Part shown: in pieces, positions 5,743 through 12,356 of the stretch
How the letters are laid out: each line of letters starts with the position of its first letter
Position numbering within the stretch: position 1 is the stretch's first letter
Assembly (NCBI GenBank): GCA_049324835.1
Contig: JBMOMT010000037.1
Span: forward strand, 1-14,028
Direction of reading: 5' to 3'
DNA length: 14,028 bases
Source of the DNA: JBMOMT01 sp049324835
GTDB lineage: Bacteria > Chloroflexota > Anaerolineae > CAYNKW01
The notes under the pieces: model-generated
What the model saw: only the letters and a program-made list of their open reading frames with translations
Told to the model about the DNA's origin: nothing
The model's database searches: none
Program-made: the position numbers and the translations under genes

Positions 5743-6690
5743 TCAGAATTCCAGGTCGACGTTGAAGCGATTCAGCACCGCCCGGATCTCGTCGGGCGTG
5801 GGCAGACTGGTGCCGGAGCCCAATTTCTGCACTTTGGCGGCCCCCATCGCGTTGGCCAGTGTGCCCATCTGGCGCACGTCGTAACCCATCAGGTAGGCAT
5901 AGACAAAGGCGGCGGCAAAGCTGTCGCCGGCGCCGGTGGTATCACGCACCGCCACTGGAAAACCCGGACAGCGCACGTCGCCGCCCTGAGCAAAGACGTG
6001 GCAGCCTGCCGGGCCGAGTTTTACCACCACCATCTCTGGCCCTTGCGACAGGAACAGCCGGGCAGCGGCGGCGTAATCGTCGACACCGGCCAGGGTGACG
6101 ATCTCACCCTCGGTGGCCAAAAGGACGCGCGTTCGGCCCATCACCTGCCGCAGATCGTCGACCGGCATGACCAGCGCCTGGGGGCCGGCGTCGAAGAAAA
6201 AAGGCGCGCCGGCCGCCGCTGTTGCAGCGATGGCCTCCAGAATGACGGGCGGGTGCATCTCGCTAAAGGCGTAACCGGCAGTGAAAACGGCGTCGGCTTC
6301 GATCACGGCCTGTCGCCACTCGGCGGGCAGCTCGCGCGGCCCCTTGGCGCCCACGTGCCCCAGAAAAGCGTGCGCGCCGGCGTCGTCCACCAGCACCAGA
6401 GAGATGGTCGTGGCTGTGCCTGGATCGATCTGGAGCAGGCTCAGGTCTACCCCTTCCAGTTTGAGGCCGCGGATCAACTCTTTGCCGAAAAAATCGTCAC
6501 CCACCGGGCCGATGGGTCGCATCTGCAGGCCCAGGCGCTGGCCGGCGATGATGAAATTGCCGTTGGTGCCGCCCGGCACGGCAAATACCTGACTGGCGTA
6601 TTGGATGGTATCGGCCTCGATGGGCAGGCTGGGAATGGCCACGTTCAGATCGACGATGACGTCGGCGATGGTGACGACGACCGGTTTCAT
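5743..6690 (-). CDS. PfkB-family (ribokinase-like) carbohydrate kinase
   Basis: This is a 315-residue ATP-dependent kinase of the ribokinase/PfkB superfamily. The glycine-rich substrate region PGGTNGNFIIAGQRLG is at 39-54. The C-terminal signature RDTTGAGDSFAAAFV (249-263) holds the catalytic base Asp256 and the anion hole. The lid strand and the large domain TEGEIVTLAG (193-202) are also typical. The sugar or nucleoside substrate cannot be assigned. The ATG at 6690 has GAGGAGG just upstream and overlaps the stop of the preceding eIF2B-like gene by 4 nt (ATGA), implying coupled translation. A kinase paired with an isomerase-fold protein recalls the archaeal ribose-1-phosphate kinase and ribose-1,5-bisphosphate isomerase pair, which is only a hypothesis here. 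Adenosine kinase or fructokinase-like activity are alternatives. Confidence 0.9.
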   Translation of the reverse strand: MKPVVVTIADVIVDLNVAIPSLPIEADTIQYASQVFAVPGGTNGNFIIAGQRLGLQMRPIGPVGDDFFGKELIRGLKLEGVDLSLLQIDPGTATTISLVLVDDAGAHAFLGHVGAKGPRELPAEWRQAVIEADAVFTAGYAFSEMHPPVILEAIAATAAAGAPFFFDAGPQALVMPVDDLRQVMGRTRVLLATEGEIVTLAGVDDYAAAARLFLSQGPEMVVVKLGPAGCHVFAQGGDVRCPGFPVAVRDTTGAGDSFAAAFVYAYLMGYDVRQMGTLANAMGAAKVQKLGSGTSLPTPDEIRAVLNRFNVDLEF

Positions 6691-7631
6691 GCCGCCTCCT
6701 CTGTCAGGCTGGTTTCTGTCCTGGCCCACAGGGCCGGCAGAGCAAACGGCGGCTGGATGCCGTACTCGGTGACGGTGCCCTCGAACAAGTGGGCCGGGAT
6801 GATCTCGAAAAAGAGGTTTTCCACCGTCAGGCGTGGATCGCCGCTCAGCTCTGCGGGGGCGATGCCGGCGTCATCGGGCCGGGCCTTGAGGCCCACCACC
6901 TGGCCGCGTTGGGAGGCGGCGCTGAATTTAAAACTCGTGCCGGCGGCGTAGAGCGGCTTGCCATGATAACGGCAGGCCAGCGCCAGGGGCAGCGTGCCCA
7001 TCTTGTTGACCACTGCCCCGCTGGCGAGCCAGGTATCCACCCCCACCAGGGCCACATCGGCGCGGGGCAGGCTGTGGGCCATGGCCGCATCGGTGACGAG
7101 TGTGTAGGGCACACCCAAGGCCACCAATGCGGCCGCCAGGACGCGGCCTTCGCCGTAGGGTCGCGATTCGGTGCCGATCACGGCGAATCGCTTGCCGCTC
7201 TCCCAGGCGGATCGCAGGATGCCCAACAGCGTGCCGCTGTAGCTGTGTACGAAAACCGTGCTGCCATCGCGCAGCAGTGTGGCGCCAGTTTGCACCACTG
7301 CCTCCTGGGCGCGTTGTGAATGTTTCAGGAAAACGGCGGCGCGGGCGGCGATGGTCTCTGTAATCTGCGCCACTGCCCAGGCGCTGCTCTGTTCTTCTTT
7401 CAGGGGCGCAACGACAAAATTGCAGCCGTTTTCCACGCTGGCCATAGAAGGCTGCGCGGCGATGAGCCGCTGCGCCGCGGCCAACAGACCATCGCGGCAG
7501 GCCTGGGCTCCCTGAGGAGCCAGCTCGCGAGCGCGCATGTCCAGTGCTCGCAACGCTTGTTGGGTGATGAGGGCCGCGCCGCGGACCTTCATCTCTTCGA
7601 TGTCGTGGACGATCTGGAGAGCCTGACTCAT
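6687..7631 (-). CDS. eIF2B/MtnA/R15P-isomerase family protein lacking the catalytic Cys
   Basis: This is a 314-residue member of the family that includes eIF2B alpha/beta/delta, methylthioribose-1-phosphate isomerase (MtnA) and ribose-1,5-bisphosphate isomerase. Family blocks in order: MKVRGAALI (14-22), VFVHSYSGTLLGIL (126-139), VIGTESRPYGEG (151-162), VALVGVDTWLASG (193-205), VVNKMGT (207-213) and TSFKFS (232-237). The isomerases use a Cys in the loop that here reads HSYS (129-132), which is eIF2B-like and has no Cys. The isomerase Asp is kept as Asp199 in GVD, whereas eIF2B alpha has Glu there. Catalysis is therefore uncertain. It could be a divergent isomerase or a binding/regulatory protein. 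It overlaps both neighbours by ATGA, lying between the membrane protein and the PfkB kinase genes. RBS AAGG lies about 6 nt upstream of the ATG. Confidence 0.85.
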   Translation of the reverse strand: MSQALQIVHDIEEMKVRGAALITQQALRALDMRARELAPQGAQACRDGLLAAAQRLIAAQPSMASVENGCNFVVAPLKEEQSSAWAVAQITETIAARAAVFLKHSQRAQEAVVQTGATLLRDGSTVFVHSYSGTLLGILRSAWESGKRFAVIGTESRPYGEGRVLAAALVALGVPYTLVTDAAMAHSLPRADVALVGVDTWLASGAVVNKMGTLPLALACRYHGKPLYAAGTSFKFSAASQRGQVVGLKARPDDAGIAPAELSGDPRLTVENLFFEIIPAHLFEGTVTEYGIQPPFALPALWARTETSLTEEAA

Positions 7632-8944
7632 GGCGACCTTTCTCCTGGGGGCAGGGCCTTACGACCGGCGGCGAACCGCTCGTGGCGGCTGAGCAGCATC
7701 GCGCCGCCGGCCACGAGCGGCAGCCCGGCCAAAAAATAGAGCGCCCAACCGTTGATATTGTGCACCCGCCGCACCTGACGCTGGCCGCCGAAAACAGGCT
7801 TGCCATCGGTATCCAGTAACTCCAGGCGGTAACTGGCGTGATTGGCATCCACGAAGAGCTGGTAGGCCACAAAATCGGGCGGACGGGTCTCGGTGGCCGG
7901 GTCGTAGTCGATGACCTCGTAGCCCAGGGCCGTGCCGGGCAGTTGTTGCACCCGGTAAGGTCTGGCCTGTGTGGTGACCTGCTGGCTGCCATAGTCCAGG
8001 GTCAGATAACCGGCCTGTTCGAAGGTCTGCACGTACACCCAGGTCCAGCCATCCCGGCGGCCCTGGGAGCTCTGAGGATCGGTCAGGCGGGTGTAATACA
8101 GATCGTTGTATTCCAGCTCGACGTAGGGTTGCAGATAGAGCACCGTTCCTTCGCGGGCATAGATGACGTCCTGAGGGTCATCGGTGTGCTCCGGACGGGT
8201 CCATTTCTCCTGGGGCACTATTTGGTAACCCAAACCCTGGCGGCGGGCGGCAAAAACCACCACTTCCTTTTCGCTTTCGGGCACCACGCGGCCCTCGCTG
8301 TCGCGCAGGCGCAGGCTGTAACGACCCTCCGGCAGGCTGATCGGGCTGCCCTGGCTCACCGGCGTGCTGTACAGGACGGGTACCTCCGGCTCTTGGGGCT
8401 CTTGTGGCAACTCGACCTGTTGGCCCTGCTCGCGGGCCTCCTGTGCGCGTCGGAGTTCGTCGTAGTAGCGGTTCATGGCGTCGTTGTGAGCCCAAAGGGC
8501 ATCGCGGTAGGCAGCGCGGGCGGCGTCGAAGGTCTGGTAGCGAGCCCCGGCTTCGTCGCCGGTATAGATCACCTGCGGCCCGTCGATGCCTTGTGGCCAC
8601 TGGATGACGTAATTCTCCTGAGGGCTGCTGGTGATCACCTCACCGTCTTGGACGATTTCCAGCGCGCCGTCCACGATGGTATTCATGGTTTCCCAATCGG
8701 CGCGGTAGGCGTTGGACAGCGGCCAGAAATAGACCAGCGTCTGCCGGGGCGAGAGGATGTTCAGTTGATCGGCCAGCAAATAGATCGTATCGACTGTGGG
8801 CGGGTAAAAGGTGCTGAGGTAACCGATACCGTCGAACACCTGGCCGCCGTACACCAGGGCCTGGCTCTTTTCCGGCTCCTGTGCCCGGACGGGGATAGCC
8901 GTCAGGGCCAGCAGGGCCAGCATGAGGACGATGCGTGGTTTCAT
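7628..8944 (-). CDS. Signal-peptide, C-terminally anchored extracytoplasmic protein of an ABC system
   Basis: This is a 438-residue protein I do not recognise. Residues 1-21 form a clear signal peptide with likely cleavage after PVRA (Ala21). The body is extracytoplasmic, with many Tyr, beta-like segments and acidic residues. A charged, probably helical stretch lies at about 137-178 and leads into a Glu/Pro-rich linker (180-188). Residues 400-419 form one membrane segment, followed by a basic cytoplasmic tail of 19 residues (type I topology). No cysteines are visible. Its ATG overlaps the permease stop by ATGA, and its stop overlaps the eIF2B-like start, so it is co-translated with the ABC permease and ATPase. 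I infer it is an accessory or substrate-handling subunit of that transporter. No enzyme motif was found. Confidence 0.85.
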   Translation of the reverse strand: MKPRIVLMLALLALTAIPVRAQEPEKSQALVYGGQVFDGIGYLSTFYPPTVDTIYLLADQLNILSPRQTLVYFWPLSNAYRADWETMNTIVDGALEIVQDGEVITSSPQENYVIQWPQGIDGPQVIYTGDEAGARYQTFDAARAAYRDALWAHNDAMNRYYDELRRAQEAREQGQQVELPQEPQEPEVPVLYSTPVSQGSPISLPEGRYSLRLRDSEGRVVPESEKEVVVFAARRQGLGYQIVPQEKWTRPEHTDDPQDVIYAREGTVLYLQPYVELEYNDLYYTRLTDPQSSQGRRDGWTWVYVQTFEQAGYLTLDYGSQQVTTQARPYRVQQLPGTALGYEVIDYDPATETRPPDFVAYQLFVDANHASYRLELLDTDGKPVFGGQRQVRRVHNINGWALYFLAGLPLVAGGAMLLSRHERFAAGRKALPPGERSP

Positions 8945-9789
8945 GCCCGCCCTCCCCTGCGCTGCAGAGCGCGCACGGCCAGACCAAAAACAAACACCGA
9001 GTATACCAACGACAGGGCCAGCATCAGGCCGTACTCGCCCAGACTGCCGCGCAACAGGGCGTCGATGCCGCGCTCCAGGTGGGCAAAGGGTGAAAGCCAG
9101 CTCAGGATCTCGTCGAGCCAGGCCAGCACCGTCTGCAGAAACAATAACGGGTTGGCCCGGTTGACGGGCAGGCCGGCCGTGAGGCCGGCGACATAGTCGT
9201 GGCCCAATTGCACGGTCAAAAAGACGGCGATGATACCCAGCAGCGCCACCAGTGCGCCGCGGGCGGAGCGATTGAGCGTGGAGAGCAAAAACCCCACCGC
9301 CACCACCGTCGAAGCTGTGATCACAGAGAGCAACACGGCCCCCAGCAATCGGGGAGTGAATGCCAGGTTGGTGACAAGGGCGTAAACTGCCAACGCGGCC
9401 AGATAGACGATCACCATCAGGGCATAAGCAGCCAGTTGGGCCAGATATTTGCCCAACAGATAGGCCAGAGGATCCATGGGGGCATAAAAAAGCACCTCCA
9501 GTGTGCCCTGATCCCGCTCGCGGGCAATCGTCACCGTGGAGGTGAGCGCCAGGTAGAGCGACGAGAGCACCACCGCACCCAGGAATGACCCGGCAAAAGG
9601 GTTGGAGAGCACGCTCAGGCCGTTATCCTGGACGGCGACGATCTGGTTGCGCAGCACGGTGGCCGCCGCGGCGATGGATACCGCCAGGATGACGTACAGG
9701 CCCAGGCTGTACAGCGTGGCGTGCAGCTCGCGGCGTTGCACCGCGCGGGCCAGGTGCCAGCGAAAACGCCAGTTTTGCACGCGGTTCAT
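8941..9789 (-). CDS. ABC-2 type transporter permease
   Basis: This is a 282-residue integral membrane protein with six predicted membrane segments at roughly 25-45, 65-88, 110-138, 145-170, 175-195 and 255-275. The cytoplasmic loop after segment 2 contains ARERDQGTLEVLFYAPMDP (89-107), the characteristic coupling-region sequence of ABC-2 exporter permeases (NosY/GldF-like). It should dimerise and work with the ATPase encoded immediately upstream, whose stop codon overlaps this start by ATGA. ABC-2 systems move polysaccharides, drugs, lipids or proteins outward; the cargo is not evident here. The loop at about 196-238 between segments 5 and 6 is long and probably extracytoplasmic, and may contact the anchored protein encoded next. 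Confidence 0.9.
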   Translation of the reverse strand: MNRVQNWRFRWHLARAVQRRELHATLYSLGLYVILAVSIAAAATVLRNQIVAVQDNGLSVLSNPFAGSFLGAVVLSSLYLALTSTVTIARERDQGTLEVLFYAPMDPLAYLLGKYLAQLAAYALMVIVYLAALAVYALVTNLAFTPRLLGAVLLSVITASTVVAVGFLLSTLNRSARGALVALLGIIAVFLTVQLGHDYVAGLTAGLPVNRANPLLFLQTVLAWLDEILSWLSPFAHLERGIDALLRGSLGEYGLMLALSLVYSVFVFGLAVRALQRRGGRA

Positions 9790-10754
9790 GGGGCTGTTCC
9801 CTCCAGTCCTTGCCCCACCAGGCGGGGGATGTCGCGCTCGGTGATGGTGACAAAGGCCTCTTCCAGGCTGATCTCTTTTTGTTGCATGGCCACGATGATC
9901 CCTCCGTGGGCCACGATGGCGCGCGAAAGTTCGGCGCGCCGGTCGCCGCTGCTGTCCAGGTGGGCGGTGAAACGCCGGCCGTGGCTGTCGGTGTCTGTTA
10001 TGGTGCGCACAAAGGCGAGCTTTTCCAGGGCTGCCGGCAACTCTGGCGCGGGCTCGGCCAGTTCCAGCTCGATCTGCAACTCGCCGCTGAGGCGCGCCCG
10101 CAGCCCGTCGATGGTGTCCTCGGCCAAAAGCTGGCCGTGGTGAATGATGCCCACACGATGGGCGGTGCGCTCGACCTCGGAGAGGATGTGCGACGAGATG
10201 AACACCGTCTTGCCGGCCTGATTCTGGGCCTGGATGAGCTGGCGCACCTCGCGGATGCCGTAGGGGTCTAGCCCTGAAACCGGTTCATCGAGGATGAGCA
10301 GGTCGGGGTCGGGCAGCAGGGCGCGTGCAAAAGCCAGTTTTTGTTTCATGCCGCGGGAATAATCGCGGGCGCAGGTGTCGAGGAAGGCGGTCAGGTCCAG
10401 GGCCTCCATCAGGCTCTGAAGGCGAGCCCCGGCGTCTGGCACATCGTAGAGTTCGGCAAAAAAACGCAGGTACTCGCGGGCGGTCATGTCGTCGTAAAAA
10501 TACTGCGTCTCACCCACCACGCCGATGCGTCGCTTGACGGCGAAATAGTTGTCCGCTGTGAGGGGTAGATCGAAAAGGTGGATGCTGCCCGCCGTGGGCC
10601 TCGAGAGGCCCAACAGCATCAGGATGGTGGTGGTTTTGCCGGCGCCGTTGGGGCCGAGAAAACCATAGACCTCACCCGGACGCACGTGCAGGCTCAGATG
10701 GTCTACGGCGACAAAGTCACCAAAGTGTTTACACAGGTTTTCGGTTCGGATCAT
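9786..10754 (-). CDS. ABC transporter ATP-binding protein
   Basis: This is a 322-residue ATPase. Walker A is GPNGAGKTT (34-42), the signature motif is the YSRGMKQ variant (132-138), Walker B is LLILDEP (152-158), the D-loop is SGLDP (160-164), and the switch histidine is in SSH (187-189). About 90 extra residues follow the core, ending with KEISLEEAFVTIT (293-305), as in the CcmA/NatA/DrrA-type exporters paired with ABC-2 permeases. It powers the permease at 8941-9789. The gene starts at the ATG at 10754, overlapping the stop of the small Pro/Thr-tailed gene by ATGA. The target compound is unknown. Confidence 0.95.
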   Translation of the reverse strand: MIRTENLCKHFGDFVAVDHLSLHVRPGEVYGFLGPNGAGKTTTILMLLGLSRPTAGSIHLFDLPLTADNYFAVKRRIGVVGETQYFYDDMTAREYLRFFAELYDVPDAGARLQSLMEALDLTAFLDTCARDYSRGMKQKLAFARALLPDPDLLILDEPVSGLDPYGIREVRQLIQAQNQAGKTVFISSHILSEVERTAHRVGIIHHGQLLAEDTIDGLRARLSGELQIELELAEPAPELPAALEKLAFVRTITDTDSHGRRFTAHLDSSGDRRAELSRAIVAHGGIIVAMQQKEISLEEAFVTITERDIPRLVGQGLEGTAP

Positions 10755-10981
10755 GGCGCTGCTCTGACGATGGACAGGGCGGGGGTGCGCGCCGGTGCAG
10801 CCACAGGTGTGGCTGTGACGGTGGGGCTGGGGCTGGGCTCTGGGGTGGGTGTGGGCAAGGGTGTAGGCGTAGGCTCTGGCGTGGGGATAAAAGCGATGGC
10901 CAGGCTGAGCACCATGCTGATCACAACCAGAATGCCCAAGACGCTGATGGCGATCTGGCTGGTATTTCTTTTACGTTTCAT
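10751..10981 (-). CDS. Small single-pass membrane protein with Pro/Thr-rich tail
   Basis: This is a 76-residue protein. The N-terminus is strongly basic (MKRKR), residues 10-32 are a hydrophobic membrane segment, and residues 33-66 are a Pro/Thr/Glu/Ser tail of TPTP and PEPT units. The expected topology is N-in with the tail outside. The ribosome-binding site GGAGG lies about 8 nt before the ATG at 10981. Its stop overlaps the ATPase start by ATGA, and it follows the zinc-ribbon gene by 18 nt. The function is unknown. The tail has no folded domain, so it may be a stalk or wall spacer. The left-edge protein has the same plan, but shared composition alone does not show common descent. Confidence 0.75.
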   Translation of the reverse strand: MKRKRNTSQIAISVLGILVVISMVLSLAIAFIPTPEPTPTPLPTPTPEPSPSPTVTATPVAAPARTPALSIVRAAP

Positions 10982-10999
10982 TCTGGTTTCCTCCGGAAT

Positions 11000-11236
11000 T
11001 CAGGCGAGCAGCAGGCTGAAGGGCAGCATGGAGCTGGCATCGGGGTTGCCGCCCATGAGAAAACATTGCTGGAGCACCAGAAACAGGGCAAAGAGGATCA
11101 GACCGATCCACAGCCAGGTGTTGGGGCTCATGCGACGGCGGGGTTTCTTTTCCGGTAGTCTGGGCAGTTCAAAGCTGCAACGCCAGCATTTGACCTTGTC
11201 ATCGGGGTTCCAGGTGCCACAATTGGGGCAGTCCAT
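11000..11236 (-). CDS. Zinc-ribbon membrane protein
   Basis: This is a 78-residue protein. The N-terminal zinc ribbon has two CxxC knuckles, Cys3/Cys6 (CPNC) and Cys17/Cys20 (CWRC), which should bind one zinc ion on the cytoplasmic side. A basic stretch (30-35) and one membrane segment (41-61) follow, then a short extracytoplasmic end. The role is not known; such modules are common first genes of small membrane operons. The ATG at 11236 is preceded by GAGAGG. A promoter at 11274-11302 makes this the first gene of the eight-gene leftward operon. Confidence 0.82.
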   Translation of the reverse strand: MDCPNCGTWNPDDKVKCWRCSFELPRLPEKKPRRRMSPNTWLWIGLILFALFLVLQQCFLMGGNPDASSMLPFSLLLA

Positions 11237-11273
11237 GGCTTGTTACCTCTCGTTTCGTTCCTCTGGAGGCTGG

Positions 11274-11302
11274 ATCATAACACAGATCGGCCAACAGGGC
11301 AA
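11274..11302 (-). promoter_or_regulatory. Promoter of the zinc-ribbon/ABC/sugar-enzyme operon
   Basis: On the minus strand the -35 box is TTGCCC (11302-11297) and the -10 box is TATGAT (11279-11274), with a 17-bp spacer. Transcription would start near 11267, leaving about 30 nt to the ATG at 11236. Confidence 0.55.
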
Positions 11303-11314
11303 ACACCGGTGTTT
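11301..11314. promoter_or_regulatory. Perfect 14-bp palindrome, candidate operator
   Basis: aaacaccggtgttt is fully self-complementary. It spans the last base of the kinase-fusion gene and touches the -35 box of the next operon. With no loop and no T-run it is a poor terminator, so a dimeric-regulator site is more likely. Confidence 0.4.
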
Positions 11315-12339
11315 CAGGCTTTGGTGGCGCTCTGCAGGTGATGCATCTTGTCCAGGTAAGCAGCTTCCAGGTCGATGCCGGTCTGGTTGGCCAGTTGGAG
11401 CACGCCGGCCAGCAGATCGGCCAGTTCTCGACGGATGGCGGGCAATCGCTCTTGCAGGGCGCTGTCTTGAGCCTCCCGCCGGTTGCCCAACTGGGCGGCG
11501 AGCGTATTCTGCGTTTGCCAGGCATCTCTGAGCACCCGGCCCAGCTCGCCCATCTCTTGGGTGAGGGTGATATAGTCCAAGTAGAGGTCGGTCAGCGGGT
11601 CGGAACCGGCATTCAGGACGCGGTGCCAGCGCTGAAAGTCTGGCAGGCGGCGGCGGGCCTCGGCGGCGCGCGCCGTCTCGGCCACGTCGGATAGGGCTTC
11701 CAGTTGTGGCAGCGGGTGCTGATAATCGCCCTGGGCCAGGGCCGAGCGGACACGACCAACCACACAGGCCAGGTCGGTGGGGTGGCGCACGTAATTCAGG
11801 TCGTCGGTGTCGATGACCAGCAGGGGGGCGTCGGTATAGGCGGCAAAAAAACGTTCGTAGGCAGCGCGTAGACTCTGGATGTAATCACGCGACATGTCCC
11901 GCTCGTAAGAGCGATCACGCAAGGCGATGCGCTCCATGAGGGTCTCGGTGCTGGCCCGCAGGTAAATGGTCAGATCGGGCCGGACGATCTTTTCGGCCAG
12001 GATGGTATGCACGCGGCGGTACATTTCCAATTCGTCGTTGGCCAGGTTGAGCTCGGCAAAGAGGCGGTCTTTGGCAAAGGTATAGTCGCTGATCAGCGCC
12101 GATTCGGCCAGTGTCTGCTGGATGACACGATGCTGCTGGCGATAGCGGCTGAGCAAAAAGAATATCTGCGTCTGAAAAGCATAGCGGGCGCGGTCGGCGT
12201 AAAAATCGCTCAGGAACGGATTTTCTTCAAAGACCTCCAGCAGCAGCTCGGCGCCCAGTTCACGCCCCAACAGGCGGGCCAGTGTGGTCTTGCCCACGCC
12301 GATAGCGCCTTCGATAGCCAGGTAATAATTGTCCGACAT
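11314..12339 (-). CDS. Deoxynucleoside kinase fused to MazG-like pyrophosphohydrolase domain
   Basis: This is a 341-residue two-domain protein. Residues 1-205 form a deoxynucleoside kinase of the dGK/dAK/dCK type: P-loop GAIGVGKTT (11-19), SDYTFAKDRLF (84-94), YLRAS (126-130) and lid RDRSYERDM (141-149). It would phosphorylate a deoxynucleoside with ATP. Residues about 250-336 look like an all-alpha MazG domain: QEMGEL (261-266), ELADLL (305-310) and GIDLEAAYLDKM (321-332). The ExxE (262-265) and ExxD (305-308) metal ligands are present. MazG-type enzymes hydrolyse NTPs or dNTPs to monophosphates. Typical bacterial deoxynucleoside kinases are about 205-225 residues, so the C-terminal 120 residues are an addition. 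Start ATG 12339 has GGAGG about 6 nt upstream. It follows pyk by 17 nt, in one operon. Domain 1 is certain; domain 2 is likely. Confidence 0.88.
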   Translation of the reverse strand: MSDNYYLAIEGAIGVGKTTLARLLGRELGAELLLEVFEENPFLSDFYADRARYAFQTQIFFLLSRYRQQHRVIQQTLAESALISDYTFAKDRLFAELNLANDELEMYRRVHTILAEKIVRPDLTIYLRASTETLMERIALRDRSYERDMSRDYIQSLRAAYERFFAAYTDAPLLVIDTDDLNYVRHPTDLACVVGRVRSALAQGDYQHPLPQLEALSDVAETARAAEARRRLPDFQRWHRVLNAGSDPLTDLYLDYITLTQEMGELGRVLRDAWQTQNTLAAQLGNRREAQDSALQERLPAIRRELADLLAGVLQLANQTGIDLEAAYLDKMHHLQSATKA

Positions 12340-12356
12340 GCCAGCCTCCGCATCTT

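Noticed and set aside
5293..6951. Plus-strand open frame of 552 codons
   Set aside because: It is antisense to yjbQ, the PfkB kinase and part of the eIF2B-like gene, all of which carry clear family motifs.
7838..9196. Plus-strand open frame of 452 codons
   Set aside because: It is a shadow of the anchored extracytoplasmic protein and permease genes; no ribosome-binding site or recognisable domain.
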